The notes under the pieces are model-generated. The model saw nothing but the letters and a program-made list of their open reading frames with translations, was not told the DNA's origin and did no database searches. Shown one piece after another: positions 19,754 through 28,799 of a DNA stretch of 64,000 nt. The translations under genes were made by a program, and so were the position numbers. Within the stretch, counting starts at the first letter, position 1. Each line of letters starts with the position of its first letter. The stretch covers positions 2,852,001 to 2,916,000 of the forward strand of contig NZ_CP072852.1 in assembly GCF_017948265.1 (NCBI RefSeq). Reading direction: 5' to 3'. This DNA comes from Rhodoferax sp. PAMC 29310. GTDB lineage: Bacteria > Pseudomonadota > Gammaproteobacteria > Burkholderiales > Burkholderiaceae_C.

Positions 19754-20215
19754 CTACTGCCCGAGCACCGCTGGCCAATTTTTATTGGCCTGTTGAATAA
19801 ACGCGGGCATATTCGCCTCCCACTTGGTCTGCACATCGGCGTCATAGTTCAGGTAGAGCTTGTCGTTCACCACGCGCCAGAGCAAAGGATCTGCCGAGGC
19901 CGTGGAGCCCTGGGCCACGGCCCAAGCGCAATAGCCGCCGTACTGCGGCGCATAGCGCTCAGGATCGGCCACAAAAGCGTCCCGATGCGCTGCGGTGGAA
20001 AACCGCCACTCCGCCCCTTGATAGTTGGCCTTGTACTTGGCATCACCCAGTACCGCTTTCTTGTCAGTGAAGTAGGCCACTGTGTCATAACCGCTGACGG
20101 CGACGCTACTGAAAAATGAGGTGTAAACCGGTGCCTCTTTGGCCTCGGCCACCTGACTGAGCAGGCCCAGCGAGACCAGCCCCGCCAAGGCAATGGCTTT
20201 CAATCGTCTGAACAT
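19754..20215 (-). CDS. YHS domain-containing protein with signal peptide
   Basis: 153 residues. Sec signal peptide (about 1-25, ending VAEA). The YHS-type core runs AVSGYDTVAYFTDKKAVLGDAKY...WRFSTAAHRDAFVADPERYAPQYGGYCAWAV, the usual form of periplasmic YHS proteins, a family linked to metal (often copper) handling. The start at 20215 (MFRRLKAI) has GGAGG 8-12 nt upstream. It lies 106 nt downstream of the ECF sigma gene on the same strand. Whether that sigma factor controls it is inference. Confidence 0.82.
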   Translation of the reverse strand: MFRRLKAIALAGLVSLGLLSQVAEAKEAPVYTSFFSSVAVSGYDTVAYFTDKKAVLGDAKYKANYQGAEWRFSTAAHRDAFVADPERYAPQYGGYCAWAVAQGSTASADPLLWRVVNDKLYLNYDADVQTKWEANMPAFIQQANKNWPAVLGQ

Positions 20216-20321
20216 GATGGCGCTCCTCCACATATTGGCCCTATTTGATGGCGCCCCAGCGGAACGCGTTGGCATAACGGTTAGTCCCCCGCCGGCCCGT
20301 TTTCTTACAAACGACATCGAT

Positions 20322-20924
20322 CTAGCAAAGCAACTGCTTGCGAGCCCGGTGCAGGCGCACAAAAAGGCTCGACTCGGAGATGTTCAGCCGCTCACACACT
20401 TCCTCGGAGGACTCGTCCAGAAGCACCCGAAACTGCATCACATCGCGCAGCCCTTGTGGCAGCATGTCGATGCGCTGCAAGGTGTGCTGCAGCAGTTGTC
20501 GCTGCTCAGCCAGCGCGTCGGGTCCCGCCCAATCGCTGCTCACCTCCGTGATTTCGTCGTCAACGCCGCCGCTGTCCAGGCTGTCGTACCGAACCCGCTG
20601 GCGGATGACGTCAACAATCTTGTTTTTCAGCACCGCCGTCAACCAGCTGCGCAGGGCGGAGCGACCGGCAAAGGTGGCGCGCCCGGTGACCACGGCTTCA
20701 AAGACGTCGTGCACCAGGTCTTCGGCGAGTGCCGGGTCCTGCAACTTGCGTTTGGCAAAGCGGATCAAATACTCCCGATGCTCCAGCAAGTCGTCCCAGT
20801 GCAGCGCCAATGGCTGGGAGCCATCAAACTGGGGCACTCCAAACAAGGTGGAGGGTGCGTGGGCGGGTTGTGCTGCAATCATGGTGTGAGTCAGGTTGGT
20901 GGTCGATGGGTTGACTGTGATCAC
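20322..20924 (-). CDS. ECF-type RNA polymerase sigma factor
   Basis: 200 residues. Region 2 at about 43-105 (HREYLIRFAKRKLQDPALAEDLVHDVFEAV, then SWLTAVLKNKIVDVIR) and region 4 at about 140-200 (LPQGLRDVMQFRVL, SSEEVCERLNISESSLFVRLHRARKQL). No adjacent zf-HC2 anti-sigma gene of normal size is visible downstream before the YHS gene. The start may be 20882 (MIAAQPAH) rather than 20924; both lack a clear ribosome-binding site. Confidence 0.87.
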   Translation of the reverse strand: MITVNPSTTNLTHTMIAAQPAHAPSTLFGVPQFDGSQPLALHWDDLLEHREYLIRFAKRKLQDPALAEDLVHDVFEAVVTGRATFAGRSALRSWLTAVLKNKIVDVIRQRVRYDSLDSGGVDDEITEVSSDWAGPDALAEQRQLLQHTLQRIDMLPQGLRDVMQFRVLLDESSEEVCERLNISESSLFVRLHRARKQLLC

Positions 20925-21005
20925 CCAAGATCACGAGAGCCTGTCCAAACATCACAATCACCTAACATTCAGGTAAGAAAATCTCCCGCCATGTGACTTA
21001 GGACG

Positions 21006-21719
21006 ATGGAAATGAAAAGAATCCTTATCGCGGAAGACCAGGCCGACATCCGCAACCTGCTGGTGCTGAACCTGCGCAGCGCGGGCTACGAAGTCACAGA
21101 CGTGGTCGACGGACTGGCCGCGCTGGCCAGCGAAACCGCCCAAAGCAACGATTTGCTCATCCTCGATCTGATGATGCCCGGCCTGGATGGCCTGGAGGTG
21201 TGCAAGACCCTGCGGGCGCGGGAATGCAACACACCTATCCTGATGTTGACAGCCAAATCCACGGAGTTGGACCGGGTTTTGGGATTGGAGTTGGGGGCAG
21301 ACGACTACCTGACCAAGCCGTTTTCACTGGCTGAACTGCTGGCACGCGTCAAAGCGCTGCTTCGGCGGTCCGAGTTGCTGAAAGCGGCGCAGGTCGCCCA
21401 AACCGGGGCAGCGCCGCTGCGCAATGGCGCACTGTCGCTGCTGCCTTCGAGACGCCAAGCCCAGATGAATGACAAAGATCTGGATTTCACCGCGCTGGAG
21501 TTTGATTTGCTGCTGCATTTCATGCAGCACCCGGGTCAGGTTTTCTCTCGCAGTCAGTTACTAAGCTCCGTCTGGGGGTACAGCCACGACGGCTACGAGC
21601 ACACCGTGACCACCCACATTAACCGCTTGCGAGCCAAACTGGAGACTGACCCATTGCGTCCGGAAATGATTTTGACGGTGCGCGGCGCCGGCTACAAAAT
21701 GCGCGACGCGCCGCTGTAA
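21006..21719 (+). CDS. OmpR/PhoB-family response regulator
   Basis: 237 residues. Receiver domain 1-120 with acidic pocket AEDQ (9-12), phospho-acceptor Asp54 in LILDLMMPG, and Lys in LTKPFS near 102. Winged-helix DNA-binding domain about 140-235 ends with the typical VTTHINRLRAKLE and VRGAGYKM. It is followed after 7 nt by its sensor kinase. The signal and targets are not evident from context. Confidence 0.93.
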   Translation: MEMKRILIAEDQADIRNLLVLNLRSAGYEVTDVVDGLAALASETAQSNDLLILDLMMPGLDGLEVCKTLRARECNTPILMLTAKSTELDRVLGLELGADDYLTKPFSLAELLARVKALLRRSELLKAAQVAQTGAAPLRNGALSLLPSRRQAQMNDKDLDFTALEFDLLLHFMQHPGQVFSRSQLLSSVWGYSHDGYEHTVTTHINRLRAKLETDPLRPEMILTVRGAGYKMRDAPL

Positions 21720-21726
21720 GCCGCCC

Positions 21727-23298
21727 ATGACCGTTCGCTTCAAGATTGCGCTCACTATTTTCCTCACGGGGGTGTTGACCTCCATCGGCGTGATCACGAC
21801 TGTGTTCTACGCCTTTGAGCGTTTTGAGCACGAGACCACCTACTACCGTGCCAGTGCTTTTTTGGATCGTGTGCTGCAGAAGCACACCGACATTTTCGCC
21901 ATGCAGGAGCGGTTCCAGAGCGACTTCAATGGCTTCCTTGCCAATCTGGTGCTGTTTGAGCCCGACACCCAAATTTATTTGCTGGACGCCAGCGGTACGG
22001 TGGTGGCCTCGTCCAGCGAAGTGGCTTTGCCAGTGGGGTTCAAGGTGGCCATGGGTCCGGTCATGGAAGCCGCCAACCCCACGCCCATGCCTTATGTGCT
22101 GGGCGACGACCCGGAAAACATGGGCGGCCCGACGGTGATTGCGGCCAGAGTAGTGCATCGCTCGCTGATTCGCCAAGAGCCAGGTTCCAACGGTTACCTC
22201 TATGTGGTTTGCCGAAAAAAGGGCTTGCAGCAGGGCAATCTGGCAGCGCTGCAAGGGAGTTTGTCTCGCCCAACGTTGGTGTTGATTCTGGCTGTGGTGG
22301 CATTAAGCACGCTGCTGGCGGCGTGGGTGACAGCGGCCGTCACACGACCATTGAAGAAGCTGACCGACTCGGTGGCCGAGGTCACCCGCAATGGGCTGGA
22401 GGACTGGGCCAACACCACCAGTGCGAGCGGAACGCCCAACCTGAACGGCGGCTCCGCGGTTGCCCGCGACGAGATTGGGCAACTCACCGGCGGCATCCAG
22501 GCCATGCTGCACACCGTGCACACCCAGTGGAGCATGCTGCGCCGTCTGGACCACTTTCGCCGCGAAGGTGTGAGCAACCTGTCACACGATCTGCGCTCGC
22601 CTTTGACTGCCACTGCCGCATGCCTTGAAACATTGGAAACACGGTGGACTGGCAATGAACAACGCAGTGACGATCGCCAGTTGGTCGAAGTTGCCCTGAG
22701 AAACACCCGCAACGCGGCGCGCATGGTGCAGTCACTGGGTGACCTGGCGCAACTCGATGAACCCGAATTCAAGCTGCGCACCGAGGTGATGGACCTGTCC
22801 GAATTACTTGACGACGTGGTGTTGCGATTTGCCGAGCGGGCCAACCGCCAAAACGTCAAGTTGGAGGCCAATCCGGCGCTCTCACCCGCGACCTGGACGC
22901 ACTCGGACGGAATCACTTTTGCCGCCGTGGACGTGGAGCTCTTTGAACGGGCGTTGGCCAATCTGGTGGACAACGCCTTGAAGTTCTGTCGTGCGGGCGA
23001 TGGAATTTGCCTGGAAGTGCAACCCATGGGGCACAGGGTGCAAGTGAAGGTCGTCGATACCGGCCCCGGCATTGCGCCTGCTGATTTGCCCCATCTGTTT
23101 GACCGCTTCTACCAGAGCCGCCAAAGCACTGCACCCGCCACCGGCGAGGGTGGCAAGGGATTGGGACTGGCCATCGTCAAACGCATCGTGGAAATGCACG
23201 GCGGCCAGGTCAACGTTGGCCCGTCGCCCCAGGGGGGCACTTGCGTGACGCTCGACTTGCCCACCTTTGTGCCCGGCGCGCCACCGAAACGGGGGTAG
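21727..23298 (+). CDS. Sensor histidine kinase with HAMP domain
   Basis: 523 residues. Helix one about 8-28, a periplasmic domain of about 150 residues with PAS/Cache-like features (FEPDTQIYLLDASGTVV), helix two near LVLILAVVALSTLLAAWV, HAMP, then HisKA with NLSHDLRSPLT (His near 285), N-box NLVDNALKF, G1 DTGPGIAP and G2 GKGLGLAIV. Complete and normal in length. Partner of the response regulator ending 7 nt upstream. Confidence 0.93.
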   Translation: MTVRFKIALTIFLTGVLTSIGVITTVFYAFERFEHETTYYRASAFLDRVLQKHTDIFAMQERFQSDFNGFLANLVLFEPDTQIYLLDASGTVVASSSEVALPVGFKVAMGPVMEAANPTPMPYVLGDDPENMGGPTVIAARVVHRSLIRQEPGSNGYLYVVCRKKGLQQGNLAALQGSLSRPTLVLILAVVALSTLLAAWVTAAVTRPLKKLTDSVAEVTRNGLEDWANTTSASGTPNLNGGSAVARDEIGQLTGGIQAMLHTVHTQWSMLRRLDHFRREGVSNLSHDLRSPLTATAACLETLETRWTGNEQRSDDRQLVEVALRNTRNAARMVQSLGDLAQLDEPEFKLRTEVMDLSELLDDVVLRFAERANRQNVKLEANPALSPATWTHSDGITFAAVDVELFERALANLVDNALKFCRAGDGICLEVQPMGHRVQVKVVDTGPGIAPADLPHLFDRFYQSRQSTAPATGEGGKGLGLAIVKRIVEMHGGQVNVGPSPQGGTCVTLDLPTFVPGAPPKRG

Positions 23299-23341
23299 GG
23301 AAGTCAAGGCCTTGTCATTTTCTTGTGGTTAAAGTGACCCC

Positions 23342-24330
23342 ATGAGCAAAGTTGCTGAACCCAATCGCTACGCCATGCTGATGGTGGCCACCTGTAACGT
23401 GCTGAACCTGGCGCAGCCGGGTCGCCACTTCTATAACGGTCAAAAGCCCTATAGCCAACGGGAATTTGACGCCAAGCTGCGCTGGTTGGGTCAGCGGTTC
23501 AGAACCCTGAACGCCGATGTGCTCGCTGTGCAAGAGGTGTGGGACGAAAACGCCCTGCGCACTGCCGTGGCCAAAAGCGGCTTGCGCTATGACTTTGTGG
23601 CCGCGCCGGGTGCGGAAAATGGTCCCAATCAACCAGGCGCCCAAGGAACACCTCGCGTCGGATTGGCGACCCGCCTGAAAGTGCTGGGCGTTGAATCATT
23701 GACCGACTTTTCCCACTCCGCCGTGGTGGACGTGCCTGGCATGGGGCCTCACACCCAGTTTGAGCGCCCGCCTCTGCTGGTGACGTTGCAAATGAAACAT
23801 GGCCAAGAACTTCATGCCATCACCGCCCACCTGAAATCCAAACGCCCCAAGTTTTTGCAAGGTGCCGACGGCAAACTGGCCGAAGACACCGACGACCCAA
23901 AGGTGCAGGCCGTGGCCTCACTGCGCGCCCTGCTCATGCGGGCGGGCGGGCGAAGCCTTGGCTCTGCGACTGAAGGTGGTTGAACTGCTGCATCGCACGC
24001 GCGCGCCGCTGGTGCTCATGGGGCGACCTCAACGACAGCCCGCACAGTGTGACAACGCAATTGATTGCCGCGACTTCACAAGTGGCCTATGACCGAAGCG
24101 CCCGCGACACCGCGCTGTACAGCGCCTGGGATGTGCAAGGCGAAGCCGCCCTGCGCCGCGACGTGGCTTACTCCCACATTCACCAAGGCTACCCAGTGGT
24201 GCTGGATCAAATTCTGGTTAGCGAAGAGTTTGTTCAAACCAGCCGCAACGCGCTCGGTGATGTACGCCGGGTGGAGGTGTTCAACGACCACCTGTTTGAG
24301 GGCCGTGACCGCAGCTTGAGCCTGCCTTAG
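23342..24330 (+). pseudogene. Endonuclease/exonuclease/phosphatase-family gene with two frameshifts
   Basis: EEP-fold hydrolase. Frame 1 from 23342 encodes the N-terminal half with VLAVQEVWDE (catalytic Glu) and HAITAHLKSKRPKF. At about 23940-23952 the sequence has an extra GGGC-type unit (three tandem copies), shifting the frame. The middle segment (EALALRLKVVELLHRTRAPLVLMG) then continues in a second frame. At about 24015-24020 a run of four G instead of three shifts again into the frame that reads GDLNDSPHS, VAYSHIHQGYPVVLDQIL and NDHLFEGRDRS. All catalytic blocks are present across the three frames, so the breaks are recent or are sequencing errors. Confidence 0.82.
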
Positions 24331-24710
24331 CCGCGAACGAACAGCGTCACCAGCGGCACATCGCCCACTTGGCGGCTGCAATGGCCGTGCAGACTGGCGT
24401 CAAACGTCGCGCCGTCGGGCAGCGTATCTGCCGAGTAAAAATGCGAACCCGGCCCAAAACTGCGCCAGCTGCCATCCCGCAGGCCGATGTCCATCTGCCC
24501 TTCCAGCACAAACAGCCACTGTGGTGCCCCAGTGCAATGAAATTCACTACGGAAACCCACCGGGCTTTGGCGCAACTGATAGCCGGTTGATGGCATCACC
24601 GGCGAGAGTTGCGCGGCAGGCTTGCCTTCGCTCAAGGCCACACGCTCTTCGCGAAAGCGGGCGACACCATCGGTGTCAGTGAACAAAACGGTTTTGGTCA
24701 ATTCGGTCAT
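24327..24710 (-). CDS. Cupin domain protein
   Basis: 127 residues from the start at 24710 (MTELTKTVLFTDTDG). A small single-domain beta-barrel: EFHCTGAPQWLFVLEGQMDIGLRDG and FGPGSHFYSADTLP match the two cupin motifs with a G-x-G turn. The second motif retains a His (SHFYSAD, HGHCSRQ), consistent with a metal site. Enzymatic role unknown. Convergent with the EEP gene, ends overlapping by 4 nt. Confidence 0.75.
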   Translation of the reverse strand: MTELTKTVLFTDTDGVARFREERVALSEGKPAAQLSPVMPSTGYQLRQSPVGFRSEFHCTGAPQWLFVLEGQMDIGLRDGSWRSFGPGSHFYSADTLPDGATFDASLHGHCSRQVGDVPLVTLFVRG

Positions 24711-24756
24711 AGGGGGACTCCTGTTGGCCGCTGTTTTACCAGAAGCCAGTCCCACA

Positions 24757-26062
24757 TCACCGCGATCCACGCATCGTCGCAAGCCCACGCACCGACGCTC
24801 GCAATGTTTTAACCGCCAACAAGTCCGCGTTGCCACCCGCCGCCGTGGTGTTCACTGTAATGGTTTGCTCGGCGCAGAAGCGGTACAGGTAGTGCGGGCC
24901 GCCGGCCTTGGGGCCGGTGCCAGAGAGGCCTTCGCCGCCAAAGGGCTGCACACCGACCACAGCGCCAATCTGGTTGCGGTTGATAGGCGTTGCCCACATG
25001 CGCCGCTTTGGCTAAGGCTTGGGCGCGACTGTCGATGCGAGTCTGGATGCCAATCGTGAGGCCGTAACCCAGGTCATTGATTTGGTCGATGACAGCTTGT
25101 GGATCGCCCTTCCAGCGCACGATGTGCAGCACGGGGCCAAAAATCTCCTGTTGCATGTCGGCAATCGAGTTCACTTCAAACGCCTGCGACGTAATCAGGT
25201 TGGCGATGGCGCTGTCCACGTCGCCGGCTCGTTTGGCAGCCAGGGTCCGGTTGATAATTTTGGCCACCTGCGTGGAACCTGTGAACACCACGCCGGGTGC
25301 GGCCACCAAGGCAGCGCCCATGGTCTCGCCCGGGCTATGCAAGAGCTGCAACGCACCTTCCGGCACACCGGCTGCGTGCATCAGTTTGATGGCTTCCAGC
25401 GCCACGCCCTAGGTCTCCTCGGCAGGCCTGGCCAACACAGTATTGCCCATGGCCAGCGGAAAATTCTACGGACTGATACATCCCCGGGGCCGCGAGCAAT
25501 CAGACGCAGCTCATTGGTCTCACCCGTCGGGCCGGGCATGGCAACCGGACTCCTGGTGCGCGTCGCTTCACTGGCGTAATAACGCAAGAAATCAACTGCC
25601 TCACGCACCTCGCTGATCGCATCTCCCTTGGTCGTGACCGCTTCTTTGACCAGCAAGGCGCAGAAGAAGAGCGTCTGTTTTTCCATCTCGTTGACAGCGC
25701 GGCACAATACAGCAACCCGTTCTGTGACGGCCACTTTGCTTCATTTTTTATAGCTGCTTACTCTGGTAGCTAGAGCGCTAGCGGTCGATTTGACATCAAA
25801 CCCAGGCACCACTGGCACCTTGACCGTTATAGGCCGCCAACAGAGACTCACGTATGGTTTTGACGATCGGTGCCGAACAGGTCGATGGGCAGGGGCAATG
25901 CACTCTCTGAGGTCAACCGCAGTGGCGCCATCAGCAACTCTTGCATGCCCACCGACTCGTCAGCGAGTTGGTGCACAAAGGAGGAGTTAGCACCGTTTTC
26001 CAACAAGCGGCGCACCAGGTAAGCCAGCAGGCCTTTGTGTGCACCCACGGGAGCTTAGACGC
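24757..26062 (-). pseudogene. putA: putA remnant (P5C dehydrogenase half), heavily decayed
   Basis: Fragments in PutA order on the minus strand: APVGAHKGLLAYLVRRLLEN and IDLFGTDRQN (25848-26062); AISEVREAVDFLRYYAS and PGPTGETNELRL (about 25510-25690); CISP-stop-NFPLA with Trp replaced by TAG, then an in-frame TAG after RPAEET (about 25410-25475); AGVPEGALQLL and [57 protein letters not shown]; and [16 protein letters not shown]. Stops, frameshifts and internal deletions separate them. The ETGG...GQRCSA region with the catalytic Glu and Cys is gone. It is therefore genuine decay, not a base-call error. It lies just downstream of the arginase/cyclodeaminase genes that would feed it proline. Confidence 0.9.
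25743..25800 (+). repeat. TAGCT-cored interspersed element inside the putA remnant
   Basis: Sequence TTTTTATAGCTGCTTACTC followed by the short inverted repeat GCTAGAGCGCTAGC and an AT-rich tail. It resembles segments at 9717, 28651 and 36033. It sits between two PutA fragments, so it may have entered during decay. Confidence 0.5.
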
Positions 26063-26441
26063 GGTAGGCCAATTCAATGCGCGGGCGAGGCCACCAAGGT
26101 GGCGGGACACAACTCGATGCTCGCGACGCTACGGATTGGACAAGCGCATGAGAACCCCATGAATGAGGAGTGAAGTCGCCATTTCTCGACGCAATCGGAT
26201 TAATTTTTGTCCAATATTCAGCAACTTTAGAGTCAAAAACTCAATGGGAACAATCTGCCACCAGAATCGATCACCGTTGATAACCATGGAATGTCAGCGA
26301 CATTCGACTGGTGGAAGATCCGAATGCCATCGCAGAGGCCTGAAAACTCATCAAAATCCTGCGATACCGCTGGCACCGGCGAATGTCAAAAAAAGGCGAC
26401 CTGTCTGGTCGCCTTGCCTAGATGCGCTCTTCCGCCGCGGC
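26063..26441. other. Gene-free gap between putA remnant and arginase
   Basis: No credible coding frame or RNA gene seen. The left part may hold unrecognisable putA sequence. The right end contains the terminator of the arginase operon (26388-26415). Confidence 0.5.
26388..26415 (-). terminator. Rho-independent terminator of the ocd-rocF operon
   Basis: Perfect 9-bp stem AAGGCGACC / GGTCGCCTT with a 5-nt loop, followed on the minus strand by seven T. It lies 26 nt after the arginase stop. Confidence 0.85.
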
Positions 26442-27395
26442 TTAGCGGCCGTTACTGGTGCGCATCAGCGTGCTTTTGCCAAACAGGCTCTCGATCAGGT
26501 CTACCGCGAGTTCGGCGGTCTGGTTGCGCACATCCAGCGCGGGGTTGAGCTCCACCAAGTCCAATGACGCCAGGCGTCCGGTGTCGGCAATCATTTCCAT
26601 GCACAACTGCGCCTCACGGTAAGTGGGGCCGCCACGTACCGTGGTGCCCACACCAGGAGCATCCGAGGGGTCCAAAAAGTCAACATCCAGACTGACGTGC
26701 AAATGGGTGTTCGAGTCCACCAGGACCAGCGCCAGTTCCATGGCGTGGCGCATGCCCATCTCGTCGATGTAGCGCATGTCAAACACCTCGATGCCCGCGT
26801 CGTGCACCAAGCGCTTCTCGCCCTCGTCCACACTGCGAATGCCAATCTGGCGAATGTCCTTGGCGTTGAGCGCAGGAATATGACCCCCAATCTCGATCAA
26901 GGCCTGGGGACCATGCCCACACAAGCACGCCACCGGCATGCCGTGAATGTTGCCGCTTGGCGTCAGCGTGGCGGTGTTGAAGTCGGCATGGGCGTCAAAC
27001 CAGAGCACACGCAGCTTCTTGCCCGTTTCGCGGCAATGCTTGGCCACCGCGCTGATGGAGCCAATGCCCAGACAGTGGTCACCGCCCATCATGATGGGCA
27101 AACGGCCGTCTTTCAGCTCTGCGTACATGGCGTCGTGCAGCAATTGGTTCCACTGCACCACCTCGGGCAAGTGGCGAAAGCCATCCACCGCGTCTAGCCA
27201 CGGGTTCATGGGGCCATCGATATTGCCGCAATCTTTGACATCCACCCCAAACTGGGCGATGGCTTGAGAGATGCCTGCTACGCGCAAGGCGGCGGGGCCC
27301 ATGCGGGCACCCAGGGTGCCAGCGCCAATGTCGGTCGGCACGCCAATCAGGCTGACGCCACCGGGTACGAGAGAAGTCGAAGCTTTTGTAGTCAT
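26442..27395 (-). CDS. rocF: Arginase
   Basis: 317 residues. Hydrolyses L-arginine to ornithine and urea in the cytosol. All Mn-binding motifs of the ureohydrolase family are present: GGDHCLG (104-110), DAHADFN (134-140), SGNIHGMP (147-154) and SLDVDFLDP (235-243). The N-terminus GVPTDIGAGTLGARMGP is arginase-like rather than agmatinase-like. The start overlaps the ornithine cyclodeaminase stop by 4 nt (ATGA), so arginine-to-ornithine and ornithine-to-proline steps are translationally coupled. Agmatinase or another guanidino substrate is less likely given the neighbours. Confidence 0.9.
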   Translation of the reverse strand: MTTKASTSLVPGGVSLIGVPTDIGAGTLGARMGPAALRVAGISQAIAQFGVDVKDCGNIDGPMNPWLDAVDGFRHLPEVVQWNQLLHDAMYAELKDGRLPIMMGGDHCLGIGSISAVAKHCRETGKKLRVLWFDAHADFNTATLTPSGNIHGMPVACLCGHGPQALIEIGGHIPALNAKDIRQIGIRSVDEGEKRLVHDAGIEVFDMRYIDEMGMRHAMELALVLVDSNTHLHVSLDVDFLDPSDAPGVGTTVRGGPTYREAQLCMEMIADTGRLASLDLVELNPALDVRNQTAELAVDLIESLFGKSTLMRTSNGR

Positions 27396-28477
27396 GCCAT
27401 GGCCGCTGATGCGGCGGTATTGGAGAGTGGGGCGGCCGCTGTAGCCGGACGAATCAGGCTGAACAAATCTTTGGGGTTGACCAGTTCGGGGATCAAGGAT
27501 ACCGCCTGTCCCACACCCAAGGCCAGCGCGGTGTCGCGCATAAAGCGCAGGGCGGAATAGTCCTCCAGCGCAAACCCCACTGAGTCAAACACAGTAACTT
27601 GCTGCTCGTCAGCCCGACCGGCCACCTGGCCACTCAGCACTTGCCACAACTCTGTCACAGCAAAGTCAGCAGGCAGATGCTGCAGGTCACCTTCAATACG
27701 GGTTTGGGGTTCGTACTCCACGAACACCGAGGCGCCCAGCAACACGCCGGGGTGAAGCTCCGTCTTGCCAGGGCAATCACCGCCTACCCCGTTAATGTGC
27801 ATACCGGGCTCAATCAGATCCGGCGTGAGAATGGTCGCATTGGTTTTGTCCGCCGTGACCGTGGTCACGATGTCTGCGCCGCGCACGGCCTCGGCAATGC
27901 TGACGCAAGCGGTCAGGCGCAAGGCCGTGTGGCTCAGGTTATCCATCAATTTGGCGGTCGCCTCAGGGTCGGTGTCAAAGAGGCAGATTTCCTCAATACC
28001 CAGCAAGTGGTGAAACGCCAGTGCCTGAAACTCGCTTTGCGCGCCATTGCCGATCAAGGCCATGCGCTTGCTGCCAGGGCGGGCCAATGCCCGTGCCGCC
28101 ACGGCCGACATCGCGGCGGTGCGCAAGGCGGTGGTCAGGGTAAGCTCGCTCAACAATTCAGGAATACCGGTATCCACATCAGCGAGCACGCCAAAGGCCA
28201 TCACGGTGGGCAAGCCCACGCGGTGGTTTTTGGGGTGGCCGTTGACGTATTTGAAGGCGTAGGTCTTGGCATCGGAAATCGGCATGAGCTCAATAACCCC
28301 TTCGGTCGAGTGACTGGCCACACGGGCACATTTGTCAAAATCTTCCCAGCGCAGGTAGTCTTCCTGGATGTAATCGGCCATGCGGCTCAAGGCCACGGAG
28401 GCACCCAGCTTGTTTACGATGGCGGCCACGTCTTGGGCGCTGAGAAACTGGGTTTGGACAGAAGGTGTAGAGATCAT
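27392..28477 (-). CDS. ocd: Ornithine cyclodeaminase
   Basis: 361 residues from 28477. NAD-dependent conversion of ornithine to proline and ammonia. Of the OCD/mu-crystallin fold: substrate part with MPISDAKTYAFKYVNGHP, Rossmann segment MALIGNGAQSEFQALAFHHLLG, NGVGGDCPGKTELHP near the active site. The long form (about 350) with the FKYVNGHPKN block is typical of true OCD. An upstream frame reaches 28570 but 28477 fits the family N-terminus and a predicted transcript start about 20 nt upstream. It carries the palindrome-plus-promoter module shared with the ABC binding-protein gene. Confidence 0.9.
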   Translation of the reverse strand: MISTPSVQTQFLSAQDVAAIVNKLGASVALSRMADYIQEDYLRWEDFDKCARVASHSTEGVIELMPISDAKTYAFKYVNGHPKNHRVGLPTVMAFGVLADVDTGIPELLSELTLTTALRTAAMSAVAARALARPGSKRMALIGNGAQSEFQALAFHHLLGIEEICLFDTDPEATAKLMDNLSHTALRLTACVSIAEAVRGADIVTTVTADKTNATILTPDLIEPGMHINGVGGDCPGKTELHPGVLLGASVFVEYEPQTRIEGDLQHLPADFAVTELWQVLSGQVAGRADEQQVTVFDSVGFALEDYSALRFMRDTALALGVGQAVSLIPELVNPKDLFSLIRPATAAAPLSNTAASAAMA

Positions 28478-28503
28478 GATGAAGTGCTCGGTTATGAACA
28501 TCC

Positions 28504-28595
28504 AGTGTCCCCAAGATCGATGGCAATGTAAATCGTCAATAGTGCTTGCTTTTTGACATTTTTTTGTCATTTAGCCAGTTTTAAATGGCAATTTG
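28504..28595 (-). promoter_or_regulatory. Lrp-type box and promoter module upstream of ocd
   Basis: Promoter-like element on the minus strand: TTTACA (28526-28531), 17-nt spacer, GACACT (28504-28509), giving a start about 20 nt before the ocd ATG. Upstream at 28564-28593 is a dyad TTGTCATTT...AAATGGCAA. Both parts recur at 32959-33047 with the same 60-nt offset. Confidence 0.7.
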
Positions 28596-28799
28596 CAAAA
28601 ACTACTTCTTGCCGACGTTTGGGCGCCCGACTTTGGCGGTTCACACTGAAGCTATTGAAATACTTTTGGGGCCGTGTCTTATCCCATTGATTTCTTAGCT
28701 ACTTATTCAATAGCATCGTGGTGGTGGGATCGGTTGTAAGTAGGCCGTCGCGCAGTGGGTGCGTCCACTCTCAATACGACTCCCCCATTCCAACTCCCT
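28596..28799. other. Rest of the ocd / DMT transporter divergent region
   Basis: No gene seen. With 28478-28595 it makes a 322-bp gap. It holds the hairpin element at 28651-28714 and presumably the promoter of the DMT transporter. Confidence 0.5.
28651..28714 (+). repeat. Hairpin-ended TAGCT-cored element
   Basis: 9-bp inverted ends GCTATTGAA (28651-28659) and TTCAATAGC (28706-28714) enclose 46 nt with the core TTTCTTAGCTACTTATTC. Similar architecture to 36033-36101 although the end sequences differ. Confidence 0.55.

Noticed and set aside
27599..28531. 310-codon plus-strand frame opposite ocd
   Set aside because: Antisense shadow of ornithine cyclodeaminase.
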